Of a DNA stretch of 39,472 bases, positions 14,648-23,533 are shown piece by piece (within the stretch, counting starts at the first letter, position 1; every line of letters starts with the position of its first letter). The stretch is from JBDIBA01 sp039812705 (GTDB lineage Bacteria > Actinomycetota > Acidimicrobiia > Acidimicrobiales > JBBSGY01), in assembly GCA_039812705.1 (NCBI GenBank), contig JBDIBA010000014.1:1-39472 (forward strand), read 5' to 3'. The notes beneath the pieces were generated by a model. That model searched no databases, had not been told where the DNA came from, and saw only the letters and a list, made by a program, of their open reading frames with translations. The position numbers were made by a program, and so were the translations under genes.

Positions 14648-15760
14648 ATGACAAGACTGAACGATCTGTACTCACAGCACGGACAAAGCCCGTGGATTGA
14701 CAACTTGAAGCGCTCCTACATCACCGACGGCGAACTTGCGCAGTTGATGAAGGACGGTGTGCGTGGAGTTACTTCCAACCCAACCATTTTCGAGAAGGCA
14801 ATTACCGCCGGAAACGCCTACGACGAGCAATTCGGCGAGCTCGCGCAGAACAACTCTGTAGAGGACTCTTTTTGGGAACTCGTCATCAAAGATGTCTCTG
14901 ACGCATGCGACATCATGGAACCGATGTACAAGTCGAGCGGTGGTAACGACGGCTTTGTTTCCATCGAGGTTTCGCCCGCTCTTGCACTTGAATCGAAGGC
15001 AACTGAAGAAGCAGCGCGCGATCTTCACACGCGAATCAACAAGAACAACTTGATGGTCAAGATCCCCGCAACCGAAGCGGGCATCGCGCCAATTCAACAA
15101 ATGATTTCTGAAGGTCGCAATGTGAACGTCACGCTGATCTTCAGCTTGGAGCGTTACGAGAAAGTCATTGACGCTTACATCGACGGCGTCGAGGCCTACT
15201 CCAACACAGGTGCAACCGACCTTGACAAGATCAACAGCGTTGCCAGTTTCTTTGTAAGCCGTGTCGACACCGAAGTCGACCGTCGTTTGGAATCAATTGG
15301 TTCAGACGAAGCCCTTGCAATGCGCGGAAAAGCAGCGGTTGCTCAGGCACAGGCTGCATATGGACTGTTCCTCGAGAAGTTCAACACTGACCGCTGGAAG
15401 GCCTTGGCCGAAAAGGGTGCGAAGGTGCAGCGTCCACTGTGGGCTTCTACGTCAACCAAGAACCCTGACTATCCAGACACTCTCTATGTCGACGCGCTAA
15501 TTGGGCCCAACACGGTCAACACCATGCCCGACGCGGTTGTCGAAAAGTTCAATGATCACGGCACTGTGTCGCGCACTGTTGACTCCGATATCGAAGGTGC
15601 TCGCGGACAACTGGCGAAATTGGCTGAAGTTGGCGTTGACATTGCCGATGTGGGCGTGACTTTGGAAAACGAGGGCGTTGCCTCCTTTACGAAGTCTTAT
15701 GACGACTTGTTGCAGGTCTTGACCGACAAATATGAAGCATTGCGTGAAGCACGCAGCTGA
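14648..15760 (+). CDS. tal: Transaldolase
   Basis: Transfers a dihydroxyacetone unit from sedoheptulose-7-P to glyceraldehyde-3-P through a Schiff base. 370 aa, the longer actinobacterial/cyanobacterial type. Motifs are GVRGVTSNPTIFEKA (about residues 38-52), DGFVSIEVSP (101-110) and the Schiff-base lysine K138 in NLMVKIPAT. It follows tkt by 24 nt, and pgi follows 52 nt later. In several lineages this enzyme is fused to a short phosphoglucose isomerase; here the two are separate genes in the same order. Confidence 0.96.
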   Translation: MTRLNDLYSQHGQSPWIDNLKRSYITDGELAQLMKDGVRGVTSNPTIFEKAITAGNAYDEQFGELAQNNSVEDSFWELVIKDVSDACDIMEPMYKSSGGNDGFVSIEVSPALALESKATEEAARDLHTRINKNNLMVKIPATEAGIAPIQQMISEGRNVNVTLIFSLERYEKVIDAYIDGVEAYSNTGATDLDKINSVASFFVSRVDTEVDRRLESIGSDEALAMRGKAAVAQAQAAYGLFLEKFNTDRWKALAEKGAKVQRPLWASTSTKNPDYPDTLYVDALIGPNTVNTMPDAVVEKFNDHGTVSRTVDSDIEGARGQLAKLAEVGVDIADVGVTLENEGVASFTKSYDDLLQVLTDKYEALREARS

Positions 15761-15812
15761 TTCGTAACCAAATAGCTCCATCCGACAGAACAATTTCCGG
15801 GAGAACCGAAAA

Positions 15813-17162
15813 GTGAGTGAACTACTCGACCGCCTGATGAACCGCGACCAGTCGCTTTGGCCTAGTGGAAACGTCTCGCAAAACCGCCTTGGGTGGGTTG
15901 ACGTTGCAGACAAGATGGCAGGCCACGCAAGAGGCGTTGCCGAATGGGCTCAAACTGTTACTCAGTCAACGGTTGTGTTGATTGGTATGGGCGGTTCGTC
16001 GCTTGGTCCGGAGGTATTGCGCGCAGCGGTCGACAACGAGCGTCTGATTGTGCTTGACACCACCGACCCCGCGACGATCGCAGAGGTAAACGCGGACGAC
16101 GCGTTCTTCCTCGTTTCGTCCAAGTCTGGTGGAACCCTTGAGGTTCAGTCACTGCTGGCGCACTTCTGGGAGCAGGTTCCAGACGGTTCGCGTTATGCAG
16201 CAATCACCGACCCCGGCACGTTCTTGGAGCAACAGGCCAAGGAGCGCAAGTTTTCGCGCATTTTCGTGAACCCCGCCGACATTGGCGGCCGGTACTCCGT
16301 GCTCTCCTATTTTGGGCTCGTTCCAGCTGCCTTGATGGGTTACGACGTTGCCGAACTTTGCGAAACCGCAAACTCGATTGATAAGGAAGAAGCAGTCGAA
16401 CTCGGAATTGCGATGGCCGACGCTTACAAAGAGGGTCGCGACAAGGTCACGGTTATTTGCCCTCCAGGCCGTTACGCCACGTTCGGTTTGTGGATTGAGC
16501 AATTGATTGCTGAGTCCACCGGAAAGCTCGGTCGTGGCCTCGTTCCAATTCCGACGACAGACCCTGAAGACGGCGACGACCGCTTCATTGATCGGGTTCA
16601 GTTCTCCAAGCCAAACGACTTGGCTCGCGAGTTCTACCGTTGGGAAATTGCAACGGCTATTGCAGGTTCGCTTATCGAGGTAGACCCCTTTGACGAGCCC
16701 AACGTGGCCGAGTCAAAAGCCAACACTGCTCGAGTACTTGAGTCTCTTCCCGTTGCGGAGCCTGCAAGCGAAGACGCTTCACAAACCATTGCTTGGTTGA
16801 AAGAAGTTGTGAAGCCTGGCGACTACGTGTCAATTCAGGCTTACTTGCCATACGAGTTCGACCACGAACTCGAACAACTCCGCCGCACTGTGCGCGATGC
16901 ACTTGGTGGCATTGCGGTAACCGCAGGCTTTGGCCCTCGCTTCCTTCACTCAACCGGGCAGTTGCATAAGGGTGGAGCCAACAACATCGTTGCGGTGCAG
17001 CTTGTCCCGCAGAAGCCAACTGCCGACGTTGAGGTTCCAGGTCAGGAATACGACTTTGCGACTCTCATTTCGGCTCAGTCGGTTGGCGACTATCAGTCAT
17101 TGAAGGATCACGGACGTCGTGTGCGCCGCGTGGCCGTTTCTTCTCCAAAGGAGATCAAGTAG
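15813..17162 (+). CDS. pgi: Glucose-6-phosphate isomerase, short form
   Basis: Interconverts glucose-6-P and fructose-6-P, returning carbon to the oxidative branch. 449 aa, about 100 residues shorter than the classical enzyme. It resembles the isomerase half of the bifunctional transaldolase/isomerase proteins. Visible are the sugar-phosphate (SIS) loops IGMGGSSLGPEVL (from residue 57) and SSKSGGTLE, and the C-terminal RFLHSTGQLHKGG. GTG 15813 is preceded by GGGAG about 10 nt upstream. Its TAG shares one base with the GTG of gnd (17162). Confidence 0.94.
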   Translation: MSELLDRLMNRDQSLWPSGNVSQNRLGWVDVADKMAGHARGVAEWAQTVTQSTVVLIGMGGSSLGPEVLRAAVDNERLIVLDTTDPATIAEVNADDAFFLVSSKSGGTLEVQSLLAHFWEQVPDGSRYAAITDPGTFLEQQAKERKFSRIFVNPADIGGRYSVLSYFGLVPAALMGYDVAELCETANSIDKEEAVELGIAMADAYKEGRDKVTVICPPGRYATFGLWIEQLIAESTGKLGRGLVPIPTTDPEDGDDRFIDRVQFSKPNDLAREFYRWEIATAIAGSLIEVDPFDEPNVAESKANTARVLESLPVAEPASEDASQTIAWLKEVVKPGDYVSIQAYLPYEFDHELEQLRRTVRDALGGIAVTAGFGPRFLHSTGQLHKGGANNIVAVQLVPQKPTADVEVPGQEYDFATLISAQSVGDYQSLKDHGRRVRRVAVSSPKEIK

Positions 17163-18109
17163 TGAAGCTAGCCATGGTCGGCCTCGGCCGAATGGGCGGA
17201 AACATGACGCGTCGTTTGCTCGAAGGCGGCAACGAAGTTGTGGTGTTTGACCTCAGCGAAGAGGCGAAAGATCGCGCCAAGTCTTTCGGCGCGACTTCTG
17301 TCGAAAAGCTTGAAGAGCTTCGCGATGCCTTGCCCGCGCCGCGTGCGGTGTGGGTGATGGTTCCGGCCGGCAAGCCAACCGAAGACACCATCAACACTCT
17401 TGCCGGCGTTCTTGAAGCCGGCGATGTGATTGTCGACGGCGGCAACTCGAACTTCCGCGACTCCATTGCACGCGGCGAAGCGCTTAGCGAACAAGGCATT
17501 GGCTTTATCGATGCTGGAACATCTGGTGGCGTGTGGGGCTTGCAAGAGGGTTACGCGCTGATGGTTGGCGGCACAAAGGAATCGGTTGGCGTTTTGCAGC
17601 CTGCCTTCGATGCGCTGTCTCCTGAAGGTGGCTTCATGCACACCGGTCCGGTTGGCGCCGGTCACTTTGTGAAGATGGTTCACAACGGCATCGAATACGG
17701 CATGATGCAGTCGTTTGCCGAAGGCTTTGAGTTGATGAACGAAGTTAAAGACTTTGATCTCGACCTTGGTCAGATTGCAGAAGGTTGGCGTCACGGTTCG
17801 GTCGTTCGATCTTGGATGCTCGACCTTGCGGCTCGCGCACTGAACGACACCGAGGGTTTCAAAGATGTTCGCGGTTACGTGGATGACTCGGGTGAGGGTC
17901 GTTGGACCGTCGATGAGGCAATTCGCGCAAGCGTGCCACTACCTGTCATTACGGCTTCGCTGTTCGCACGTTTTTCATCGCGTCAAGACGAATCGTTTGC
18001 TGCACGCGTGACTGCAGCGCTTCGCAATCAGTTTGGCGGACACTCCGTTCACCTCGCAGGTGGCGGGCAAAGTCAGGCACTACAAGCACCAAAGCCTTCG
18101 GAGGGTTAG
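17162..18109 (+). CDS. gnd: 6-phosphogluconate dehydrogenase, decarboxylating, short NAD-type
   Basis: Oxidises 6-phosphogluconate to ribulose-5-P and CO2. 315 aa, the short (YqeC/GndA-like) class rather than the usual 470 aa. The Rossmann motif GLGRMGGNM comes first. Asp30 ends the second beta-strand (VVVFDLSEE), a residue that favours NAD+ over NADP+, so NAD-dependence is inferred. The substrate and catalytic regions DAGTSGGVWGL (117-127) and GHFVKMVHNGIEYG (K171, N175) are intact. Start GTG 17162 overlaps the pgi stop by one base. It ends six bases before the zwf start. Confidence 0.95.
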   Translation: MKLAMVGLGRMGGNMTRRLLEGGNEVVVFDLSEEAKDRAKSFGATSVEKLEELRDALPAPRAVWVMVPAGKPTEDTINTLAGVLEAGDVIVDGGNSNFRDSIARGEALSEQGIGFIDAGTSGGVWGLQEGYALMVGGTKESVGVLQPAFDALSPEGGFMHTGPVGAGHFVKMVHNGIEYGMMQSFAEGFELMNEVKDFDLDLGQIAEGWRHGSVVRSWMLDLAARALNDTEGFKDVRGYVDDSGEGRWTVDEAIRASVPLPVITASLFARFSSRQDESFAARVTAALRNQFGGHSVHLAGGGQSQALQAPKPSEG

Positions 18110-18115
18110 TAATCA

Positions 18116-19663
18116 ATGAGCACGGCAATGGCGGACTTAGCCTCCATCGTTGGACAGGACTTGCCCAATCCATTGCTTGAAGGACTTGATGCAAGTCGCC
18201 AAGCTCCGCCAAACGTGTTGGTTGTTTTCGGTGCTTCTGGCGACTTGACGTCTCGCAAGTTGATGCCGGCACTGGCGTCGCTTGCGCAAAAGCGCCAACT
18301 CCCCGGCAGTTTTGCAGTGGTGGGTATTGCGCGTACAGAACTGAACGATGAAGACTTTCGCAAGCTTGCAATCGAAGCAGTTCCAGGTGCGGGTCCCGAA
18401 TGGGAATCGCTTGTTCGCAACTTTCGTTATGTGACCGGTGAATACGCCGACGAGCAGACGTTTGACGACCTTGAGCGTGTTCTCGGCGAAATTGACAGTG
18501 AACGCGGTACCAGCGGCAATCGCACTTATTACTTGGCGACCATTCCTGGCGTCTTTGAACAAGTGATTACCAAGCTCGGTCAGCACGGTTTGGTTGACCA
18601 GTCCAACGGAAACTTTGCACGCGTAATCATTGAAAAGCCCTTTGGTCACGACCTGGACAGTGCGCGTCACCTGGACGCCGCGATTCACAAGGTGTTGGGC
18701 GAAGAGCAGATCTATCGCATTGACCACTATCTCGGTAAAGAAACCGTGCAAAACGTCATGGCGTTGCGGTTTGCTAACGCCATTTTCGAACCCATTTGGG
18801 ACCGCCGCTACATCGATAGCGTGCAGATCACCGTGGCCGAGTCCGTTGGTGTGGGCCACCGCGGTGGTTTTTACGAAGGTGCCGGTGCAATGCGCGACAT
18901 TGTCCAGAACCACTTGTTGCAGGTTTTGGCAATCACGTTGATGGAACCCCCTGCCTCGATGGACTCCACGGGTATTCGCGATGAGAAGGTCAAGGCGTTG
19001 CGCGCAGTTGACATTCTGAAGCCTGACGACGTTGAACAAAATGTTGTCCGCGCGCAGTACGCGTCTGGCTGGTTGGACGGTCAAGAGGTTCGCGGCTATC
19101 GCGAAGAAGAAGACGTCGACCCGAACAGTCGCACAGAGACCTACATGGCAATGAAGATGAAGGTCGACAACTGGCGCTGGGCCGGCGTTCCGATTTTCGT
19201 CCGTACGGGTAAGCGCTTGCCAAAGCGCGTTACCGAAGTCGCGTTGCAGTTTCACAACGTTCCTCACTCCCCTTTTCAGGCGAGCGACACGCGTGGTCTT
19301 GGCCCAAATGCAATGGTGCTTCGCATTCAACCGGACGAAGGAATCACGATGCGCTTTGGCGCCAAGGTCCCGGGACAAAGCTTTCGCGTTCGCGACGTAA
19401 GCATGGACTTTTCCTACGGTGCTGCGTTCATCGAAGAAACGCCCGATGCATATGAACGTTTGTTGTTAGACGCAATGGTTGGCGACGCAACCCTGTTCAT
19501 TCGAACAGACGAAGTGGAACAAGCTTGGCGCATTGTCGCGCCCTTGCAGGAAGCTTGGTCGAATCCATCGTTTCCACTTGCTCGTTACGAAGCGGGCACT
19601 TGGGGGCCCGAAGAAGCAGATCGCTTGTTGCAACGCAGCGGTCGCAAGTGGCGAGAGCCATGA
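18116..19663 (+). CDS. zwf: Glucose-6-phosphate dehydrogenase
   Basis: First step of the oxidative pentose-phosphate pathway, giving 6-phosphogluconolactone and normally NADPH. 515 aa. The nucleotide loop GASGDLTSRKL (39-49), EKPFGHD (173-179) and the active-site signature RIDHYLGKE (201-209) are all complete. ATG 18116 is used, with GGAGG about 10 nt upstream; ATG 18128 is a possible alternative. Its TGA overlaps the opcA start as ATGA (19660-19663), so Zwf and its assembly factor are translationally coupled. Confidence 0.97.
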   Translation: MSTAMADLASIVGQDLPNPLLEGLDASRQAPPNVLVVFGASGDLTSRKLMPALASLAQKRQLPGSFAVVGIARTELNDEDFRKLAIEAVPGAGPEWESLVRNFRYVTGEYADEQTFDDLERVLGEIDSERGTSGNRTYYLATIPGVFEQVITKLGQHGLVDQSNGNFARVIIEKPFGHDLDSARHLDAAIHKVLGEEQIYRIDHYLGKETVQNVMALRFANAIFEPIWDRRYIDSVQITVAESVGVGHRGGFYEGAGAMRDIVQNHLLQVLAITLMEPPASMDSTGIRDEKVKALRAVDILKPDDVEQNVVRAQYASGWLDGQEVRGYREEEDVDPNSRTETYMAMKMKVDNWRWAGVPIFVRTGKRLPKRVTEVALQFHNVPHSPFQASDTRGLGPNAMVLRIQPDEGITMRFGAKVPGQSFRVRDVSMDFSYGAAFIEETPDAYERLLLDAMVGDATLFIRTDEVEQAWRIVAPLQEAWSNPSFPLARYEAGTWGPEEADRLLQRSGRKWREP

Positions 19664-20709
19664 CCCACGAAGCGTCAGAGCTGACCCTCGACGCTGACTC
19701 GGAGTTGATGAACGCCCCCACTTGGGCCGGTCAAGGCGTGTCGATCGACCAAGTAATGCGCGCCGCAGACGAGCTTCGACACAGCGACAAGCGGGCAGCA
19801 AACCGCACGAGCGTTGCAACCGTGGTGATGGTTTCGCGTAACGAAGACGACCAAAAACACATCGAAGATGTGCTCGCGCACCTTCGTCCACGTCATCCTG
19901 CCCGCGTCATCACGGTCCACTTACCCGACGGTATTCACAAGCAACCAGACAACATTTCTGCCGGTGTGGTGATGCTGGCTGGAACCGCCCAGGGTCACGA
20001 CGTCTGGTCCGACGAAATTCACCTGCAACCAACGGGCGGCCCGGCCATGCACACAGCCTCGCTGTTGCGGCCATTGGTGTTGGCCGATTTGCCAGTCGTT
20101 GTGTGGTGGGTTGGGAAACTCCCCCACGTTGAAGACCCGCTCTTGAAACTTGCCGACACGGTCATCATCGATTCAAAAGAGGCCGTCAAGTCGCAAGAAA
20201 ACCCCGAAGGCGCAATCCCTCGCGTGTTCGACGAAATCGCGTTGCTCAGTCGTAAGAACGTGGTTGCAGACCTCTCTTGGGTGCGGATCGGTATTTGGCG
20301 CCAAATGCTTGCCAGTCAGTTCAACGGCGCTGCGTACCGGTCGTTCTTGCAAGGTGTGGAATCAGTTGAGATCTCTGGCAAGTCGAGCCCGGTTACATTG
20401 CTTGCGGGTTGGATTGCATCGCGACTCCGCCTCGATCGTTCGGTCATCACCATGAGCCAGAGCAAGCACATCAAGATCAAGATGCGCTGCAGTCTCGAAG
20501 GTCGCACGAAAAACCTTGTCATTGAGCGCGTTGACAACCAACCACTCATTCATGCCGAAATGCACATTCAAGATGGCCCATCTCATGAAGAGTTGTTGGC
20601 CATGCCCGACACCGGCGTGGCCGGTTCCATTCTTTCGGTGCTGAAGCGTTTGGAGCGCGATCGTGTTTACGAACAATCCATTCGTCTCGTTGCCGGCTGG
20701 CTCGACTGA
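19660..20709 (+). CDS. opcA: Glucose-6-phosphate dehydrogenase assembly protein OpcA
   Basis: 349 aa. Allosteric or assembly partner of Zwf in actinobacteria and cyanobacteria. ATG 19660 is chosen because it overlaps the zwf stop by ATGA; the open frame continues upstream inside zwf but is not family-like there. Typical stretches are VVMVSRNEDDQKHIEDVL, SLLRPLVLADLPVVVWW, and a C-terminal domain with LLAGWIASRL. There is no membrane segment. In related genomes pgl follows directly; here a reversed LamG-type gene intervenes. Confidence 0.94.
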   Translation: MTHEASELTLDADSELMNAPTWAGQGVSIDQVMRAADELRHSDKRAANRTSVATVVMVSRNEDDQKHIEDVLAHLRPRHPARVITVHLPDGIHKQPDNISAGVVMLAGTAQGHDVWSDEIHLQPTGGPAMHTASLLRPLVLADLPVVVWWVGKLPHVEDPLLKLADTVIIDSKEAVKSQENPEGAIPRVFDEIALLSRKNVVADLSWVRIGIWRQMLASQFNGAAYRSFLQGVESVEISGKSSPVTLLAGWIASRLRLDRSVITMSQSKHIKIKMRCSLEGRTKNLVIERVDNQPLIHAEMHIQDGPSHEELLAMPDTGVAGSILSVLKRLERDRVYEQSIRLVAGWLD

Positions 20710-20741
20710 CCCTTATTGGCGCTAGCGCGTAAGAGCTAGGG
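20710..20741. terminator. Foldable region between convergent opcA and LamG gene 2
   Basis: The 36-nt gap holds nested inverted repeats. CCCT (20710-20713) pairs with AGGG (20738-20741), CTTA (20712-20715) with TAAG (20730-20733), and CTAGC (20722-20726) with GCTAG (20735-20739). These are alternative short stems with no U-tract. A shared terminator is likely from position but the fold is uncertain. Confidence 0.35.
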
Positions 20742-20745
20742 ACCT

Positions 20746-22092
20746 TTAAAACCTCGGCACCACCGAATAAGTAACAACAGTCGAATAAGTGCCAGCCGGT
20801 GTGGTTGGTGCCACGCCAATGCTGTATCCAACACAAGATGTAGTCGAAGTTGGTGCGGACTCATCTGCGACTAACTCATTTGATGTTGTCAGCGCTGCCC
20901 ATCGGGATGAACCAGAAAAGAATCGCCCAGCAGTTCCCCCGCCAAGGCTCAAATCTGACGTTGTATAACCAAAGCCTTCAGTTCCAGGTGAGGAAAATCC
21001 AACAGGACTGGCATTGGTCCCACCAATGTTGGCAATGGAATGACCCCCATTGGTCATTTGCCCGGACGAACGAAGATAAACACTCCAACCAGACCCAGCA
21101 TTGGAGCTAACCGTCAAATCTTGTGCTGCTGTTCTGTTGGCTGTTTGATCGACCGAGCCAAAGCCAACTGCGGTTGCACTAGACGTTGTGCCGACACTTG
21201 GCGTCGCGCCGTTACAAACACCCGCGCGGCCTGTCACACTAAAGGTCAGCTGTGGGTCAACTACTCCGCGAACTTCGGTGTTGTTTTGTTGTGTCATCCC
21301 GTTGTTGTAAGCCTCGCGGATTTGAGCCGCGCTTAGCTGCGTGCTGTGGAAGTAAACCACGTCATCAATTGAGCCTGTGAAGTAGCGGCTACCTGTCGGG
21401 TCTTCGTCATTTCCCCAGGCGTTTCCATTATTGTTGAAGTTCCAAAAACCCCCGACAGACAAGCTGCGGTTACCTGCGTAGGATTCTCCAATTGTTAGAC
21501 CTAAGTCGGATGCAACTTCGAAGGAGTCAACATATAGGTGCCAACCCGAAGGCCCCAGGGTCTGTGTGACAAGGTGCCAGTTGCCGTCGTTGTAGGTATT
21601 TGGAGACGCAAGTCTTGCATAAGGTGTGATTGAGTCATACACGCCCGCGTAGATGTGCCCAGAATTTGAGATCCACACCATACGATCGTGTGCTCCAGAG
21701 CTCTTCGTTATGCCCATAATGAACCCACCAGTGTTGCTGGTGGTCTTGATCCAGGCCATCTGGGTGGACGTGTTCGACTCCGCAAAAGTCTCCGGGCTCG
21801 TTACCGAGCCGGCGCCGCCAAAGGTGAACGCAACATTGCCCTCCAGGCTGTCCAGGCCAGGTTGGCTGCGAATTGGGTCGGTATCAGAAACCGTTCCCGT
21901 GTGGCCGTTTGCGGCATAGTCGACCGCGCCACCGGTGGCCTCTTCAAAGCCCCAGTAGATTGTCGCACTTGGCGAGAGTTGGTTGTAGTAGTCCAGCAGC
22001 GTGGCGCCAGCAGGCGCGCCAGACCAGAGCAGCCCAAATGCAACCATCAAGACCGCAGCAAGGCGGCGACCAGACCGAACGGGCTTCTTCAC
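20746..22092 (-). CDS. Secreted LamG-type protein 2
   Basis: 448 aa from GTG 22092. The frame is open to 22164, but starting at GTG gives a clean signal peptide (KKPVRSGRR, hydrophobic core, AGA cleavage near residue 30). It is colinear with the paralogue at 6455-7786 over its whole length and appears well over half identical by eye. Shared stretches include STQMAWIKTTS, SGWHLYVDSFEV, TEGFGYTTSDLSLG and the end TTPAGTYSTVVTYSVVPRF. The N-terminal half is the concanavalin A/LamG-like sandwich, and the C-terminal half a second beta domain. It lies against the direction of the pentose-phosphate genes, splitting opcA from pgl, which looks like a later insertion. The ligand is unknown. Confidence 0.88.
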   Translation of the reverse strand: MKKPVRSGRRLAAVLMVAFGLLWSGAPAGATLLDYYNQLSPSATIYWGFEEATGGAVDYAANGHTGTVSDTDPIRSQPGLDSLEGNVAFTFGGAGSVTSPETFAESNTSTQMAWIKTTSNTGGFIMGITKSSGAHDRMVWISNSGHIYAGVYDSITPYARLASPNTYNDGNWHLVTQTLGPSGWHLYVDSFEVASDLGLTIGESYAGNRSLSVGGFWNFNNNGNAWGNDEDPTGSRYFTGSIDDVVYFHSTQLSAAQIREAYNNGMTQQNNTEVRGVVDPQLTFSVTGRAGVCNGATPSVGTTSSATAVGFGSVDQTANRTAAQDLTVSSNAGSGWSVYLRSSGQMTNGGHSIANIGGTNASPVGFSSPGTEGFGYTTSDLSLGGGTAGRFFSGSSRWAALTTSNELVADESAPTSTTSCVGYSIGVAPTTPAGTYSTVVTYSVVPRF

Positions 22093-22106
22093 ATTGTTTA
22101 TATCGG
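22088..22106 (-). promoter_or_regulatory. Conserved box over the start of LamG-type gene 2
   Basis: On the minus strand, CCGATATAAACAATGTGAA covers the GTG start (22092-22090). It equals the box of the first paralogue except at two positions. The sequence further upstream is not conserved between the two genes, so the match suggests a functional -10/start element. Confidence 0.5.
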
Positions 22107-22260
22107 CTGAGCAGGGCAAGTCTTGAACTTGGAGAATCGCCAGGAGCCGGAGATGAACAGCCAAAGCATCCGCGTATCACGCCGAGGCCTGGGCGAAGTG
22201 GCTATAAAGGGTTGCGTGGTTAGGCGTCACAGTTGATTTTTTGGAGCCCGAGGAACTGGA

Positions 22261-22935
22261 TTGGCGAGATATGAACGAGATGCAACGATGATTGGAGAAG
22301 TGATCGTTGTCGACGACGTGGGCGTGGCATTTGGCGCCCTGGTTGCAGAGGCCTTCAAGAACAGAGTTGATCACGACCGTTTCGTGCTCGGTCTGGGCGG
22401 TGGTTCTACTGCCCGTAACGCCTACGAGTGTCTAGCTCGCGAACCAATCGACTGGTCCTTGGTGACTGCTGTTTGGGGCGACGAGCGAATGGTTCCACTC
22501 GATCACGAAGACTCCAATTACCGAATTGCCAAAGAGGCATTGTTCGACCACGTCAGTCCGCTTTGCGACATTCATCCGGTGAGCGACCAAACCTCAATCG
22601 AAAGCTACAACGGGCTCATCAAGGGTTTGCAACCGATTGACCTGTTGCACTTGGGCATGGGTGACGATGGGCACACGGCATCGCTGTTCCCCAACTCGCC
22701 TGCGCTCGACGTTGTTGACAGCGACGTCATCGAAACGGGCGACGATCTGCATCCTCATCGGCGTATGACATTGACGTTCCCCGCGATAAACCGCGCGCGT
22801 CTCGCTGTCTTCACGATAACCGGTGCCAAGAAGCGCGACATGTTCGAGCGAGTGCAATCTGGTGACGACTTGCCCGCAGGCAAAGTCGATTCCGAGCGCG
22901 TTGTTTGGATTGTCGACCGCTCAGTTGCCGGTTGA
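22261..22935 (+). CDS. pgl: 6-phosphogluconolactonase
   Basis: Hydrolyses 6-phosphogluconolactone from Zwf to 6-phosphogluconate for Gnd. 224 aa. Motifs are LGLGGGSTA (43-51), WGDERMVP (72-79) and GMGDDGHTASLFP (132-144, His138 catalytic region), as in the NagB-like family. TTG 22261 is supported by GAGG at 22250-22253, 7 nt upstream; ATG 22288 lacks such a site. The enzyme completes the oxidative branch encoded just upstream, but the reversed LamG gene means pgl needs its own promoter. Its stop lies inside a strong hairpin. Confidence 0.94.
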   Translation: MARYERDATMIGEVIVVDDVGVAFGALVAEAFKNRVDHDRFVLGLGGGSTARNAYECLAREPIDWSLVTAVWGDERMVPLDHEDSNYRIAKEALFDHVSPLCDIHPVSDQTSIESYNGLIKGLQPIDLLHLGMGDDGHTASLFPNSPALDVVDSDVIETGDDLHPHRRMTLTFPAINRARLAVFTITGAKKRDMFERVQSGDDLPAGKVDSERVVWIVDRSVAG

Positions 22936-22953
22936 CCCTTGGGCTCAACCGGC
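22927..22953. terminator. Strong hairpin containing the pgl stop codon
   Basis: GCCGGTTGA (22927-22935) pairs perfectly with TCAACCGGC (22945-22953), and inside them CCC pairs with GGG around a TT turn. The pgl TGA (22933-22935) forms the inner end of the outer stem. This is the most stable-looking 3' hairpin of the window. It has no U-tract. It lies between pgl and the convergent orphan gene. Confidence 0.65.
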
Positions 22954-22958
22954 TCACG

Positions 22959-23480
22959 TCATTGGTGGCTCTGGTCGCCGGCTGCTTGCGATGGAAACTG
23001 GATCACCCGGCAATGCCCTATTCCGCCTGAGTCAGGCGGCTCTGCCATTTCAGAACAAGATTCTGAAGGTCGATCGACCATTTGGTCTAGCTGAATCTCT
23101 TCGATTTCCCTTTCGGCGAAGCAGAGGAACATGTCGAGTCTGTTGGCGTCCGGATCCTGCGCAAACAATTCAAGCCAGCGGTTTCTTCGAGTCTCATTCT
23201 TGTAACGCTCGATGTAGATCGTGGTGGACTTGACCCATCTTGCGAGCCAGTAGTCGGCCGACTTCGCGTTGCATGCATTTGCATGCAGATTCCTGCAAGC
23301 TCGTAGCTGTTCAATTGCCTGTTCGCGTGCTCGCATCGAGCCGTCCCATTCCTTGTACTCAGGTCGTGAATGATGTTCCTGGACAGAATGGACATCTGAG
23401 CAACTCGACCAGCCGCCGGGTAGGTGGACTATGTGGTTGTTCTTGAACACTCGCGTGCTTGGTGACTGAGACTGCGACAT
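22959..23480 (-). CDS. Orphan hypothetical protein, about 173 aa
   Basis: I do not recognise it. From ATG 23480 the protein is polar and probably helical in the middle (about residues 45-135, rich in Arg, Glu and Trp: REQAIEQLRACRNLHANAC, WLARWVKSTTIYIERYKNE, DMFLCFAEREIEEIQLDQM). Seven or so cysteines are scattered through it. The frame is open upstream to 23732, but that part overlaps the start of trpE(G) and reads like noise. There is no good Shine-Dalgarno. Codon use looks less biased than in its neighbours, which suggests an accessory gene. It is convergent with pgl and divergent from trpE(G). Confidence 0.5.
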   Translation of the reverse strand: MSQSQSPSTRVFKNNHIVHLPGGWSSCSDVHSVQEHHSRPEYKEWDGSMRAREQAIEQLRACRNLHANACNAKSADYWLARWVKSTTIYIERYKNETRRNRWLELFAQDPDANRLDMFLCFAEREIEEIQLDQMVDRPSESCSEMAEPPDSGGIGHCRVIQFPSQAAGDQSHQ

Positions 23481-23533
23481 TTCCGCGCAATCTTGGTCCA
23501 AAACGGACAAGACACACGAATCATTGCTGGCGA

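Noticed and set aside
17168..17794. 208-aa minus-strand frame inside gnd
   Set aside because: Shadow of the 6-phosphogluconate dehydrogenase gene; composition is not protein-like.
18137..19378. 413-aa open frame on the minus strand inside zwf
   Set aside because: It lies wholly antisense to an unmistakable zwf with complete motifs. Long antisense frames are expected from the codon bias, and the protein has low-complexity Asn/Val/His-rich sequence with no motif.
20710..22260. Insertion-sequence boundaries around LamG gene 2
   Set aside because: No terminal inverted repeats or target-site duplication could be found on either side, so a transposon is not supported.
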